DNA of 64,000 nucleotides from Plasmodium brasilianum (lineage: Eukaryota; Apicomplexa; Aconoidasida; Haemosporida; Plasmodiidae). Both the position numbers and the translations under genes were made by a program. The stretch lies in the NCBI RefSeq assembly GCF_023973825.1, contig NC_090117.1:713501-777500 (forward strand), in the 5' to 3' direction. Positions 11,489-24,700 of the stretch are shown here, piece after piece (the stretch's first letter is position 1; each line of letters begins with the position of its first letter). The notes under the pieces are model-generated. The model saw only the letters and a list, made by a program, of their open reading frames with translations, made no database searches and was not told the DNA's origin.

Positions 11489-12626
11489 TTAATTTTTTGG
11501 AATTAATAAAACGTTGGCGAAACATTCGACTGCCTTCTTTTCTCCTATTACGCCTAACTTTTCGTGGGTTTTTCCTGCACAGTAGTATAACAAATTATAA
11601 CATATGTGTGCACTTACAAGTTCATACGAACATATATTCATGTATACATATATAAGTACACACATGTGGAAGAAGGGTGCACTTATGCTGCTTTTAAAAA
11701 CAAACGGATTAAACGAATCATTTCTTTTAAGCATTACGTGGCTCATGTTTTCAGCTTATATATTTTATTTTTATTTTTATTTTTTTTCAACAACTTTACT
11801 TACCTTTTATATTTATTTGGGACTCATCAATTTGCAATAAGGATGATATATTTTTTATAATTGTATGTCTGATGGGATATATTTTTGGAATTTCTGCTAT
11901 AACATTAACGTCTATATTTGCAATCGCGTATTTTTTTTTATGTAGTAATAGTCTTACATATCTTAAAAAGGATGCAGAATTTTTATTTTGATAATTTTGT
12001 TCTTTATCAGGAAATAAGGTGCCTATATCCAAAGAACCTAGGGCTCCTAAAATTGAATCTACAATAGAATGATATATTATATCTCCATCACTATGAGACC
12101 GAACGAAAATATTTTTTATTTTTACACCACCTATGGTTAATATTTTGAAATTCTGCTCGCACGTATTTTTTTTAACCCACTTCAAAGCATAACCCTCCTT
12201 ATGAATAGCTAACTCGTGTGCACAATTAACCCCATGTTGAGCATCAAATTCGCTGTTATCCTTTCCCCCGTGTTGAGCAGCAAATTCGTTCTTAGTACTG
12301 CCCCCATTTTGAATATTCAACTCATCCTCACCTTCTGTATGTACTTTAATTTGATGAATATCATATCCTTGACCAATTCTTATACCATCATAAGAAAATA
12401 CCCCAAAGGTTGTTTTTGTTTTTGTTTTTGTTTTTGTTTTTTGTAATATTGCTACTATATCAACTTTATTTTTCCTACAAATGAGAAAGGAGCACCTCGT
12501 GATATTATTTATTTTTTTTATAAATTCTTTTCCTTCTGATTGTGTTAAAATAAAGAAATAGTAACAACACATAAGCAGCGCGGCATAGTTATATGCCCTT
12601 GAAAAAAAAATATATGAACGGTTCAT
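11489..12626 (-). CDS. ispF: 2-C-methyl-D-erythritol 2,4-cyclodiphosphate synthase
   Basis: Cyclises CDP-methylerythritol 2-phosphate to MEcPP, the fifth step of the apicoplast MEP isoprenoid pathway. Two exons, 12626-11804 and 11574-11489, joined in phase 1 through a GTAAGT donor, give 302 residues. The N-terminus has a hydrophobic segment then a basic stretch, fitting a bipartite apicoplast leader (inferred). Catalytic-domain motifs: GQGYDIH with metal ligands Asp89 and His91, SHSDGDIIYH with His178 and metal ligand His186, DIGTLFPD with Asp200, and the C-terminal KTHEKLGVIG loop encoded by exon 2. Odd features are a KT dipeptide repeat before the domain and an insertion of about 70 residues between His91 and the TIGG strand, containing two AQHG repeats; bacterial IspF has only about ten residues there. 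It converges with the DUF89 gene and is divergent from the exosome gene. Confidence 0.95.
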
Positions 12627-13371
12627 GCAAAATGGGTTATAAAAAAAAAAAAAAAAAAAAAAGTGACTAAGTAGTGACGTGGTGACTAGGTAATGTGACG
12701 AATTAATTATGCATGGTCAGGACGTTATAAAAGTAAAATTAATTTATTACGCCATAATGCATAGTAGCAAAAAAAGCGTGGTAAATTAAAGGGAAAAATT
12801 TAGAAAATGAAAATTTAACCCAACATGATTATATTCGTGGGTGACAGAATGTATACATACATATATATTCGTGTTAACTGCTTCGTAAAAACAAAAATTT
12901 TCTGATATCTAATTTTTTTTCGTCCCTGTGGGTAGTTTTATCTAACCTGATGAAGCTCCATTTTAACGTTCATATATAAATATATAAATATATATATATA
13001 AATTTATATATATATATATATATGTACATATATGTACATATATGTACATGTATGCATATATATGCATATATATAAATTTATATTTATATATTTATTCTTT
13101 TTATTTGTATATGTACCGATGTATTTTCCACAAGTAATGCTCTTAAAATATAAACTGAAATGTTTAATTATGTAGGACTTCAAAAAAAAAAAAAAAAATG
13201 CATATGTACATATATATACATGTACATGCATACATACATGCATACATACATACATACGTACGTACGTACGTACATATTACATGCATATTCATTTGTAGGG
13301 TTATAATTTCCACCTAATTTAATTATTATCTGATTTAATTATCATCGAAGTTGCCACAAGACTTTTTTAAA
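12627..13371. promoter_or_regulatory. shared divergent upstream region, ispF and exosome gene
   Basis: About 745 bp between two divergently oriented starts, so both promoters must lie here if the start codons are right. It contains an A24 run, TA and TACA/TGCA microsatellites (12970-13090, 13200-13275). No specific transcription-factor site is claimed. Confidence 0.5.
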
Positions 13372-14105
13372 ATGTCGAACTATAGGGCTCCTTTGCCCCA
13401 TTACAATTTTAGGAGTAAAACAGAAAAGATCGATGAAGAATTCCTTAAGAGCGGAATATTTAAAAGAATAAACAGTCGTGAGAATAATGAAATAAGAGAC
13501 ATGTGTAAGGATCCGTACATAAAAACCCACATACATAAATGCGTACATATAAATATGCATGCAAATATAAGGGTGTCCTTCGACATAACAATACATTTAC
13601 ATACATTTACATACATATACATACATATACATACATTTACATACATTTACATACATTTACATACATATACATATAACGCATTTTTCCTGTTAGTTATAAA
13701 ATTAGGAGAGGATGGGTATTCGGACGCTTCTTGTTTTTACTCCTTAGGAAATACAAAAGTTTTAACCTTAATGTAAGTTTTTAAGCTATATTTGTAGTTC
13801 CCTATTATGATTATGTGCAGGGCAGTTCGGATATGTGGAGCTCGCGCATTTAGTCCTGCACATTTTTTCCCGTACCTTTCTGCGCATACATTGTTACCTG
13901 CACATTCATATACACATACATCGTTCGAGGCTTTCCCTTTCCCCTTTGCTTTTACATTTTTTCATTTTACATTTTGAAGATATGGACCTAAGCCTGACTC
14001 GAAGAATGCAACTTATGATAAGGGAAAAGTTTTTTTAGAAATTAAAAGTCTGAGTATGAATGCTTTTGGGACAACCGATAAGGTGAATATATACATATAC
14101 ATATA

Positions 14106-14160
<55 letters not shown>

Positions 14161-14869
14161 TTGCATGAAATGTTCATATTTTTTTAACAGTTGCAATTAT
14201 TCCAAATGCACATCATGATCCATTTGTGGAGATGTTATAATTTTTTTTTTTTTTTTTTTTTTCTTTTCACTAGAGTGATGAAGACATAAAAAATTTGTTA
14301 ATAGAGTGTATATCAAGCATTATCTTGTTAGAAAGGTACCCGCAATGTTCTATTAATATAAGATGTTTAATAGTTCAGAATGATGGAGGTACCATTAAAA
14401 ATTTGTATTAACGTGCAAGTGGAACATTTCCCCAATGTATGTTTGTTATATATATATATTATATATATATATATATAATATATATATATACTGCATATAA
14501 ATGAATGAGAACACACATAAATGTGAGCACATATATTAGCACGTGAGTGTGTAAACGCGTGAGAATATAAACGCATGAACAAAAAAAAAAAAAAAAAATT
14601 AAATGCTTACCATTTAACACTTCTTACATTTGAAGGATGTCTAAGTGCCACCTTAACGTGCATATCTCTTGCTTTGACCAAAGCCCAAATACAAATGCGG
14701 GACCTTATAATATCTATAAATATAGTACGCAAAAGAGAAACGCTACGAATACGCACACATACAAACGCATATAAGTATGTGTGTTAATGTGTGTGTATAT
14801 ACGTGTATCTGTATCTGTATGTGTGTGCGCTCGTACGTCTTTCCCTGGATAGCCATGACAATAATGACC

Positions 14870-14903
<34 letters not shown>

Positions 14904-15743
14904 TGAAGAATTCTTTAATATGTCCAAACACAAGAAGAGTTTTTCACCTTGTGGACCTCGATGCATTAGTAATACGAAAGATAAACTGTATTATAATTGT
15001 AACTGCAATTGCATTTATAATTGTAACTGCAATTGCATTTATAATTGTAACCGCAGTTGCATTTATAATTGTAACCGCAGTTGCATTTATAATTGTAACC
15101 GCAGTTGCATTTATAATTGTAACCTCAGTTGCATTTATAATTGTAACCTCAGTTGCATTTATAATTGTAACCGCAATTGTAATTATAATTGTAATCACTG
15201 TTAATGCTATTTCATATTTTTTTATTTATTTTGCACGTACACAATTTTTTTTTTTTTTTTTTTAAATCTAACAAACAATATATGTATTTATGTGCAGGAG
15301 GAAAAATACTATGGGAGCAAATGCCAAATGAACACAATAACTCTGGGTATTTGCTTAAATTTAAGGACTGTTTGCTTTTTTCATGGAACGGGTAGTTTCT
15401 TTAATGACAAAAATTTAGCGCAGGTAAAGAAAAACAAATTTTTAGAATTAAACAAGCAAAATTTTGAAGTCTTTTTTTTTTTTTTTTTTTTTTATAATTA
15501 TTATTATTTCCTGTGTGTTGATATACACGTGCATACGCGTATGTACATGTACATGTGCATGTTTGCGTGCGTGCGTGCGTGCTTATATATACATATCTGT
15601 TTATACATACAACAACGAACCTTCTTCCATATCTTTTTCAGATAATTGGTTATGCTGAATCTGCGTGTAGGTCATTAGGATGTGAAATAAAAAAAACTTT
15701 AAAAAATTGCATTCTAAAAAAGAAAGAGTCCTTATCTCCTTGA
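13372..15743 (+). CDS. RNase PH-like exosome subunit (MTR3/RRP41 type)
   Basis: Ring subunit of the RNA exosome, which processes and degrades RNA in nucleus and cytoplasm. Eight inferred exons (13372-13504, 13694-13772, 13980-14082, 14274-14388, 14636-14724, 14909-14968, 15298-15423, 15642-15743) sum to 807 nt, 268 residues, the usual size. Family motifs: GYSDASCFYSLGNTKVLTL, YGPKPDS, the NDGG turn followed by CLSATLTCISLALTKAQI and MRDLI, then HLVDLDA and EEKYYG in place of the canonical acidic DLN..E region, and a final ITLGICLNLRTVCFFHGTG strand. In eukaryotes these subunits are structural and lack phosphorolytic activity. RRP41 and MTR3 are paralogous, and I cannot separate them by eye; my recollection of the syntenic P. 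falciparum gene favours MTR3. Introns 1 and 6 carry minisatellites. Confidence 0.82.
14991..15198. repeat. 24-bp minisatellite in exosome gene intron 6
   Basis: About 8.5 copies of a 24-bp unit (ATTGTAACCGCAGTTGCATT plus TATA). The unit is a multiple of three, has no stop in the frame of the preceding exon, and would read as an IIVTAIAF octapeptide. It lies between a phase-0 donor at 14969 and the acceptor at 15296-15297, so I treat it as intronic. Confidence 0.9.
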
Positions 15744-17526
15744 ACAACTTTTATCCTATTTTTTGCTCCGTTCTCATTAATGATGAAAAGAGGTTAAAAA
15801 AGTTTACTTGTTTCAAAGGGTGGTTATAAAGCGTATAATGTATTTACGTATATGCCCGTTTTTCGAAATGGTACAATAAATTTTTCGACCATTCATAGAT
15901 AGATCCTCTTCCTTTGCCCTTGCCTCTTTCCTTGCTTTTTTTTGTGTTACTAACGTATATGTTTTAACTGTTCAGTATTTACTTGTATTTTTTTTTTCGT
16001 CCATTTTTTTACACAAATAAATTTCGGTTTTTCGTGTGCTTTCGGGATATTGTAAATATTCAAGTATTCAAGTATTCAAATATACAAATTTCCAAATTTT
16101 CATTTTCAAATATTCAAATTTTTCAAATATTCAAATTTTCAGAATTTTCAGAATTTTCAAATTTTATTAAAATAAAAAAGCATTCTCGCCATTTAATGAA
16201 AACAGCTTTTACGGAGCTGCTACTTGTGCATGTTGTCAAAAAGGTAAACTGAAAATTAATTATGTTACATATATTATGCTTATTTATATATATACATATA
16301 TATATATATATGCGTGTGTGTATATGTGTTTTTATATTGCATACAGCATTATGAACAAGTAATATAAAGTGTTCGCTTGAACATGCAATTAGGCATATTG
16401 CTTTGTATCCTTTTGAAGGTCTTAAACGAATTCTAATGTGAAGGAAATTTTTTTTTTTTTTTTTCTTTAAAACATAAAACAAACAACACTGATTTTTAAA
16501 AAAAGATATACATATTTCAATCTTACATATATATATATATATTTGTGTATTAATTTATTCCCCTCCTCATTAGCATATTATGATCTTTATTATATAATTA
16601 TTTACATAAATAAGGCGCATAGTAAAATAATACATATATACATACGTACATACATTATATATATATATATATATAGGGTCAAAAAAAATTATGTATGCGT
16701 TAATGGAACTTGCTATTATTATTTATTCGGTCATTTCTGTTTGAACATTGTTAAAGTTTTTTTCTTTTTTTCTATATTTTTAACATAATTTCAGTTTGCT
16801 TATTTTTTTAATATCTCATATTTATAGATGTGAAACTTTTTAAGATTCTCTTTTATATGATGTTTAAGCTTGCAATATATAATTGTTTTTTGAATATTTT
16901 TTTTACCTGTGGTTTATATGATGTAGTATTTTATTCTTAATATTATATATATATAATTGTAGCTTTTCCCTTCTTTCTTCTTTTTTATTATATTCTTATT
17001 TTCTTATTTTCTTTATTTCTTTTTTTCTTTTTTATTTTGCTCACCTCTTTTATTTTCATAACTTTTGTTCTCTTTTTCATTTTCGCTCCTTTTTTGCTTT
17101 TCCTCAGTTTTTGTTCCCCCAAATATTTTTTCCTTATTTTTTGTTCCCCCAAATATTTTTTCCTTATTTTTTGTTCTCCCATATTTTTCGTTTTCCTCCG
17201 TTCTTTTTTTTTTTTTTTTTTTGTTTGCTTTTCGTTATCTTCTCTATTTTGTAACAAGTCCTTTATAATAAGTTGTTTTTTAAAATTAAGTAAAAATATA
17301 TATGCATTGCTTCTTTTAACCCTTACCCTTGGCTTGTTTTTGCGTTTGTGTACCTTTTGATTTGTTTGTTTTCCCGTTCGATTTTACATTCGTTTGTTTA
17401 ATATTTTCGCTCGTCTCTATTTCCTTTTCCTTTTCCCTTTTCCATTTTTCTTATAATTTTAATAATTTTTATGCGGTAATCTGTATAATGTAATCCTTAT
17501 GTGGTTATAAAAGAAGGAGTTAAAAA
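15744..17526. other. intergenic, upstream of patatin gene
   Basis: No gene. It holds ATTCAA/TTCAAA repeats at 16055-16165, TA tracts, and a 30-bp tandem (TTGTTCCCCCAAATATTTTT core, three copies, about 17108-17195). The last few hundred bases should contain the promoter of the 17527 gene. Confidence 0.65.
17108..17195. repeat. 30-bp tandem repeat, three copies
   Basis: The core TTGTTCCCCC recurs at 17111 and 17141 and, diverged, at 17171. It lies about 330-420 bp upstream of the patatin start codon. Confidence 0.85.
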
Positions 17527-20335
17527 ATGAATGATGATGATGGGAAGGTTTACATATACTCAGACTTATTTACTGCAAACTTTAGCGATGATGAAAAAGA
17601 TGATGATTATGATACATATGAAAAAGAAAAAAAAAAAAAAATTTCTAGTGAAGATGATGCATTGAAAAATGGTGAAAATGAATATAGTAGACTTCGAGCA
17701 GAAAATTCTACCATTTTAAATAATTATTTTAATAATGAAAATATTAAAAATTTTAATAATAATAATCATATGAACAGTACACGGCATGATGAAGTTACAA
17801 TATTTCCAACAAACAAATGTTACTCGGTTAATTTATTTGATGGTGAATTAGTGGAAAACAGGCATACGATCAAATTGAAGAAGGCAGGTTTTTACTGTAT
17901 CTGCCTGGAGAACTATAACAGTGTAAGAGGGAAAAAAACAAAAAAAAAAAAAAAAAAATTTTTAAAATAAATACATACATACTTATATAAATATATATAT
18001 ATATAAGCATATCAGTGATTACATTTATGATGATGCATTAGATACAACGTGAAAACAAGTTGTTTGCATAGTTTTTTATTTCGAACTCTTTCTTTTTTGA
18101 TCTGCTCGTTTTGTTTGCATGGCGGTACTCAGCTTTTTTGAAGTTGAACTGTTCATTTCGTTTCATTCGTTGAGCTCGTCATGCTTTGTTTATATTTATG
18201 TTCATTTTTTTTTTTTTTTTTTTTTTGTTACCACCCCTTTTTCCCCGTAACAGAGTAAGTGGGATGGCATTTACTTAGGCTTGTCGAAAATTCAAGTGGA
18301 GCTAAACTACAAATTGCTGTTACCAAATGACAACAACTCGGAGCAGTTTGAAGGAAGTAACAATTATGTGAACAAAGAAATGATAGATAACTACAAGAAA
18401 GAAATGGTACATAGTGATGAAGAGGAAAATAACATCATAATTAAACAAGTGCCTAGTCCCCTTTCCAGTTTAAATGATGAAATAAATGAAATATGTAAAT
18501 ATAACTTAGAACAAACGAATATAATGGTAGACGAAACATCCGATAAACAGAAAAAATGTAACAACAAATTTAAAACGAAAAATGCAAATTATTATGGTCC
18601 ATTTATGGCAGCGAATAAATATGGTTCTTCTGTGTTTGATGATAATAACAACAGCACTGAAACATTTACGTGCACTTTTAATAATGAAGATCAAATTAGA
18701 GTTCCGTCAAAGAAGAAGAAATATATTTATTTATTTAACAAGACGGAAAATACATTACTCGACATAACTGTTCAGACTTATATGTCCCTCGGCATGAGCG
18801 TCTTGTGCAAATATGGGCTACTCTACTGCGGGAAATACAACCAAAATCCTCGTGACCCCTATGTGCCCTTTAGAAAACCGTACGTTTGAGAGAGGGAAAA
18901 CGATGCGGCAAAAAAAAAGGAGCAAAAATAAGGAAAAAAAAATGTCCAAAAAAAATATGAACGAAAAAGAAAAAAATATGAACAAAAAAGAAAAAAATAT
19001 GAACAAAAAAGAAAAAAATATGAACGAAAAAGAAAAAAATATGAACAAAAAAGAAAAAAATATGAACGAAAAAGAAAAAAATATGAACAAAAAAGAAAAA
19101 AATATGAACAAAAAAGAAAAAAATATGAACGAAAAAGAAAAAAATATGAACAAAATAGGAGCAAAAAAGAAAAAAATATGAACAAAATATGAACAAAATA
19201 GGAGCAAAAAAGAAAAATTTAAACATATAATATGTTACTAAAATAGCGAGTTTAACGATGCACACATGCCTCATGCATGCTTTCCCCCTTTTGCAGGGTT
19301 TCCATTTTGTCCCTGGACGCGGGAGGAATATTGTCCTTGTCCACCTTGATAGTACTGAGCCGAATAGAAAACGAAATAAGGAAAGAGATCGGAAGTAACG
19401 ATGTGAAGTTAATTGACTGTTTTGATATGATTTGTGGGACGAGTGCAGGGGGATTGATTAGCTTGATGTTGCTGAGAGAAGTAGGTTTGCAAGAAATTAT
19501 GGAACTTGTTCCAAATATCTTGGAAAAAGCATTTGAAGGAAGTAGAAATATTATTTCAGGAATATTATTTGAAGGATATGATATAAACAATGTGAAAGAC
19601 CTTTTTATGAAACATATAGGAAGTAACTTTATGGCATCTTATAAAAATATATATTGTTTTGTAACAGCAACAGACGTGAAGCATAATCCGTATAAATTAT
19701 TTTTATTAAGGAATTATACACATAAATATAATGCTATAAATGGAGAGTCATATGAAGGAATTAATAAAGTTCCATTATGGTTAGCTGCCTGGGCAACAGC
19801 ATCAGCACCAACATATTTAAAAGGACCAAGTGCACAAGATATAAAAAAATTAGGTTTTAATATAAAACCAGAAATACATTTAGTTGATGGAGCTTTGAAA
19901 GCTAGTAATCCATCACTTATCGCTTTAGAAGAATGTGCAAGATTAAATAATAAAAATTTATCATCATTTATTAAGGAAGATTTAGATACCTTAGTTTCTA
20001 TTGGAACAGGGAAATCTCCAACAAAGCTGACTCAGTCAGATTTTAGTGGAAAATCAGCGTCAACATTTGAAATTTTAATAAATTCCACACATTTGTTATC
20101 TAGAGCAAATGATACACATAGGGAGCTTTTGCAATGGCTGTCTGATAGAGAAAATACCTATTTTAGGTTTAATGTGCCAAATATAGGTGATATAAATATA
20201 GACAGTCAAGATGTTAGAGATTTCGATCTAATTGCAAAAGCAACACGCGATTACTTATTTGATGAAAAGTATTACGAGATAAAAAGATTGGCGCATAAGC
20301 TAGCCAATAATTACATCCGTTCCAAGTACCTTTAA
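17527..20335 (+). CDS. PATPL1: patatin-like phospholipase
   Basis: Serine-aspartate dyad lipid hydrolase of the patatin/iPLA2 family. Three exons (17527-17922, 18254-18879, 19297-20335) join in phase to 686 residues. The N-terminal 340 residues are acidic and asparagine-rich, without a signal peptide. The catalytic domain starts at about residue 342: oxyanion-hole segment SLDAGG (348-351), nucleophile elbow GTSAGG with Ser390, a SAPTYLKGP segment, and the catalytic Asp in VDGA (Asp538). Two glycines differ from the plant consensus: DAGG for DGGG and DGA for DGG. The P. falciparum syntenic gene, as I recall, is PfPATPL1 (PF3D7_0209100), reported to act in gametogenesis; the symbol here rests on that synteny. 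Its neighbours P230 and P230p are also gamete genes, though separately transcribed. Intron 2 contains a 21-bp minisatellite. Confidence 0.9.
18957..19175. repeat. 21-bp minisatellite in patatin gene intron 2
   Basis: About ten copies of ATGAACAAAAAAGAAAAAAA plus T, alternating AACA and AACG. Read as protein it would be a MNKKEKN heptad. The flanking GTACGT donor (18880) and AG acceptor (19295-19296) remove it in phase. Confidence 0.9.
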
Positions 20336-20406
20336 AAAATAAAGTAGTGCACGTTAAAGCGGTGTTTTTTTGATGGGTGAGTAAGGAGCCACATGCGCGA
20401 TTGTGC

Positions 20407-20441
<35 letters not shown>

Positions 20442-20728
20442 CATTTATTTATATTTACATTTATATTTGTGCATTTCTTCCCATTTAACATGCACAGTTC
20501 TGTGCACACATTTTATATCCCTTTACAGTATTAGATTGTTCAGGATGACCTCAAAATCTACTAAGTTGTCTCATTATGTATTTCCCATTTTTTAGGCTTA
20601 TGAAATGTACATTAACTTATTTTATCTTTCCATTTTTCCATATCTCATTACCTGACCATTATTCTGTACTGTTTTATTTTACTTGTTAATTTGTATTCGT
20701 TATTCTTTTTACGCATTTTACTCTTTTT

Positions 20729-20771
<43 letters not shown>

Positions 20772-21765
20772 CCCTTTTTTTTTTTTTTTTTACCGTTAAC
20801 TTTTATATGCAAATGGGAAAACCTTGGACCATTAGCAGTATTATATATATATGTATATGTATATATATATAGCAAGTGAGTTTTTTTTTTGGGAACGAAA
20901 GTAGCCATTCCGCGTTGATCTGCGTTTAACATGTTCATAATTAGTTAACCTCTCAGCAGTTTAACCGCTTAACCGATTGATCATTTAATTTTTTTTTTTT
21001 TTTTTATTACGGGTGAGGTCTTTCTCAACTGTACAATGAAAAAGGTGCCAACTGTTTTGAACACCAGTATATATATATAGATGTACATATACATACGTGC
21101 ATACGTATGTGTGATAAAAGCGCGCGCAGGTTTTCCTTTTCTCCAATTTTGCCAAAATATTTAACCACTTTGATATGATGTGAATATGTAGTTAATACAC
21201 AGGAAGGTGGAACAAATAAGGGAAAGAACTAAATGTAACTGTCTTCCCCTTTTTCATAAATAAAGCAAAAATGGAAAGGACGGGGAAAAAACGATAAAAT
21301 AAAAAAAGTTGAGTAAAAAAATTAAGTAATAAAGCAAAGGAGTATGCCGCAACGTACCAAACACGTATATCTCTACACATACATATGCACACCACTGCTC
21401 GAAATATATGCATTGGAAGAACACCCATGAACGTGCTTACACTCTTAGGTGTACTGCGTGGAAACAATTTTTTTTTTCGTACTAATCTGAGCAGGTGTGG
21501 ATGCCGTGATGATGTATTAGTGAAGGAGGAGGGCATGAAAAAGATATATAAAAAAAAAAAAAAAAAAATATACACATATAATATATACATGTGCAAATAC
21601 ATATACACATACATAAACACATACATAAATACATACATATACACCTACATAAACACTTACTTATGCACGTACATATATATATAGGTTCTCATGTGCCCTC
21701 CTGCGCGTAGTTGTACATCCGCTTCTGAGAACGAGTGGTTGCTGGCTTGGGGGGGCGCACTATTT
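20336..21765. other. convergent intergenic region, patatin and P230
   Basis: Contains (TA)n at 20410-20438, a T-rich block at 20730-20790, A runs and (ACATAA)-type microsatellites at 21575-21680. No gene is supported. Confidence 0.7.
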
Positions 21766-24700
21766 TTAGGGTTTTCTCAAATACTTGGAAAATGCTCCCG
21801 TCTTGGAATTGAAGTACTTGATGAAGGATCTAGTTGTAAGGGTTGAGTTTTCATGATGCGGCTCATACAATATGTTAATAGTGTACGTAGAATAACTAGA
21901 AACACATGTGCATGAAAAGTTGAGTTTCTTTGGTTCATCATTAAGAGTAATATATGAAAGAGTATATCCTAAAGTATTCTGTTTGACCTGATCATGTTCA
22001 GAATTTCCAGATAAATCCGTAATCTTTTTAACTCTTTTACTATCCGTATTATCATAAACAGAGGTAAAGCAGTTGTCAGGTTCTACTTGGTAGTTACTTA
22101 AGCAAGCAAAGCCAGCAAAACTATTATTTCCAAAGGTAATTGTGCATTCTTTGACTTCGTTAGGAGTAGGTATATAAGACTGAGAGAATAAATGTGCATA
22201 GTTACCTGTAAAATCGCATCCACTAACTTCTTTGTAGCCTTGATTTACATTAATATATATCTTTACCATATTACCATAAAGTATTTTTTGATTTTGAGTA
22301 ATTGATGAGAATCTATTATTAAATTCAATCGAAAATTCAACTGATTTAGGAACATAAGGAGGTATTCTTAAAATATATTCGCTTATATTAGTCCTTGAAT
22401 CATATTTATCAGATACGATTGCACCTGGTAATATATCCTCAATATTTGTAGGTATATTATGATATAACACTTTTTCTTTTAAATTTAAAGGATTTAAAAA
22501 ACATTTCTCATAGTTCAATTTTTTATTTGTTGGGTACTTAATAATTAGCTTATCCCATCTGGATATATTAGCTGTGTATTTAATAAGAGAAGTATTTTTT
22601 AGTTCATCCATTTGCATACTACTGATAATATTACATGTAGAAACCTTCTTAGAATGATCATATGTACAAACATTACTTTCACCGATTATATTACTTTCTT
22701 TATTTACTAAATTTTCGTCAATTTTCATTTTTACAATATTTTTATCGCATGTACAAATAAAGACTTTATTTAACTCCTTAATGTCCTTCAAAGTGTTTGG
22801 TAACACTAAATAAGAGTATGTACTTTCCTTATCATCTACATTGTTTATAGGTATAGCGTGTTCAATTACGGAAGTAGTCTTTACTTTATGTGTGCTTTCA
22901 TACTTGTCATACTTATCAGCAGTAGCGTTTACCTCTTCTACTCCATCTTCAATATAGTACATATCGTTAAAGCAGTTGACAGGTTTTAGTTTCCCCTTTG
23001 GACAATTTAACCCAACGACTGTATTAGATATTAATGGTATTTCACACATGAGCTCGTTCTTTTCATTTTTCTTATGTGTCAAAAATGAATTAGGACTATT
23101 CTGTTCATTTATAAAATCGCATCCGCTTATTACATTTTTATTTGCTGATATATGTACGTGCACAATACCAAGCGATGTATCCTTTTTTTTAGGTTTTTTT
23201 GATGATGACTTTCCACAAAAAATTTGAAAATTTAAATCTTTATGTACATAAGGAGGTACGAGAAAGCTAGCTATACCATCAATGGGTAATTTTGTAGTTT
23301 TTATCTTCTGATCCTTTTCTGATTTGTTTTTTAAGAATAGAACACCTGGTAACGCATCTACTAATTTGACTACTGTGTTGTCTACAATAACTTCTTCAAC
23401 ACCTTTTGGCGGATAAAAGATATGATAATCTTGCCAATCTTCTTCTAATTTTCTTAATTTTTTTAATTCTTCTTGACTAACTCCATAGAAGTTTTTAACG
23501 TATATTTCTTTTAGTGTAAACGAGTTATTCTTATCATTTATATGAGTAATATATTCCTTCTCATCAATAGTAACAATTACCTTTTTATCTTCAGCAATTA
23601 ATCCGGAGGAAGTGTCTTTCAATACTACATCTTTATTGTACAAGCATTTAATAGTAACTATGTCTAACCCCTTTGCATTGATTTTGCACGTGTTCCTTTG
23701 CAGTTTTCCTTCGACTAAGCTGAACAGCGATTCATCCGAGTAATCACACGAATAGTTAACCGACTGGCCTAGCATAGCATTCGGGTACTTCTGAATCATA
23801 TCGACATGCCTTCCAGTAGAAGTGGAAGTGTAATCTTGTGTTGCTATGAATGGTTCTCGTTTTTCCTCTTCCAAATCGGCATTAACTTTATACTTGTAGG
23901 GGAAGAACACCTTTTCGACGAGATCAATTTTTTTCTTGTTTAACGATTCAAAGTCGACATTTTCCGTTTGTACGTTCATTGTACCGAATACATTTTTAAG
24001 CGGACTATAACAATTACAAGAAAAATTTAAAATACTGTTAAATGTGTTTGGCACCTTGGCATATGAAGAAGTATAATGATTTTTATAATCGAGTGGTATA
24101 TTTCCTAAATTGTAATTTTCAAAATTTAGCTTTTCTAATATATTTGATGAGTAGGAATAATAATTATGAATCTGTTCATCTTCTTTATTATCCTCTTTCA
24201 TTTGATATAAAATTTCTTTAAGTTTTAAATCATATTTTATATTACTAATGTAATTTATATCTTCATCATCTTCTGGTGAAGATTTGTAATATTCTAATAA
24301 GATATTACTAAAACATGCTTGAGGAAAAAGAGTAAATCCTTTAGGACATATAATACCAAGGATATCCCCTTTTTTTATTATTACATTACACTCTTTTTCA
24401 TTATTTAATGGATTATTCAATTCAGTTAGATTATTTTCCGCTTTTGTGAAATCGCATACTTTATAAGTTTCTGAATTTACTTCTATATTTTTTTTAATAG
24501 AAATATGTATAAGCCCTCTTTGCTTAGCTTCAGACGAATCCTTCTTTTCGTTAATAGAAATTTTTAAATTAACGTCTTCAGTAGTAGGTGGGATGAAAAA
24601 ACTTAATCCTTGTCCCTTTACTCCTTTTTTTTCAAATGTAAAAACTCTATTTCCATATACTCCTTTTAAAGCTGTACTGAGAGATACTTCCGTTCTATCA

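Noticed and set aside
18818..19274. Long minus-strand Phe-rich frames
   Set aside because: All three minus frames are open because the 21-bp intronic array is nearly pure purine on the plus strand.
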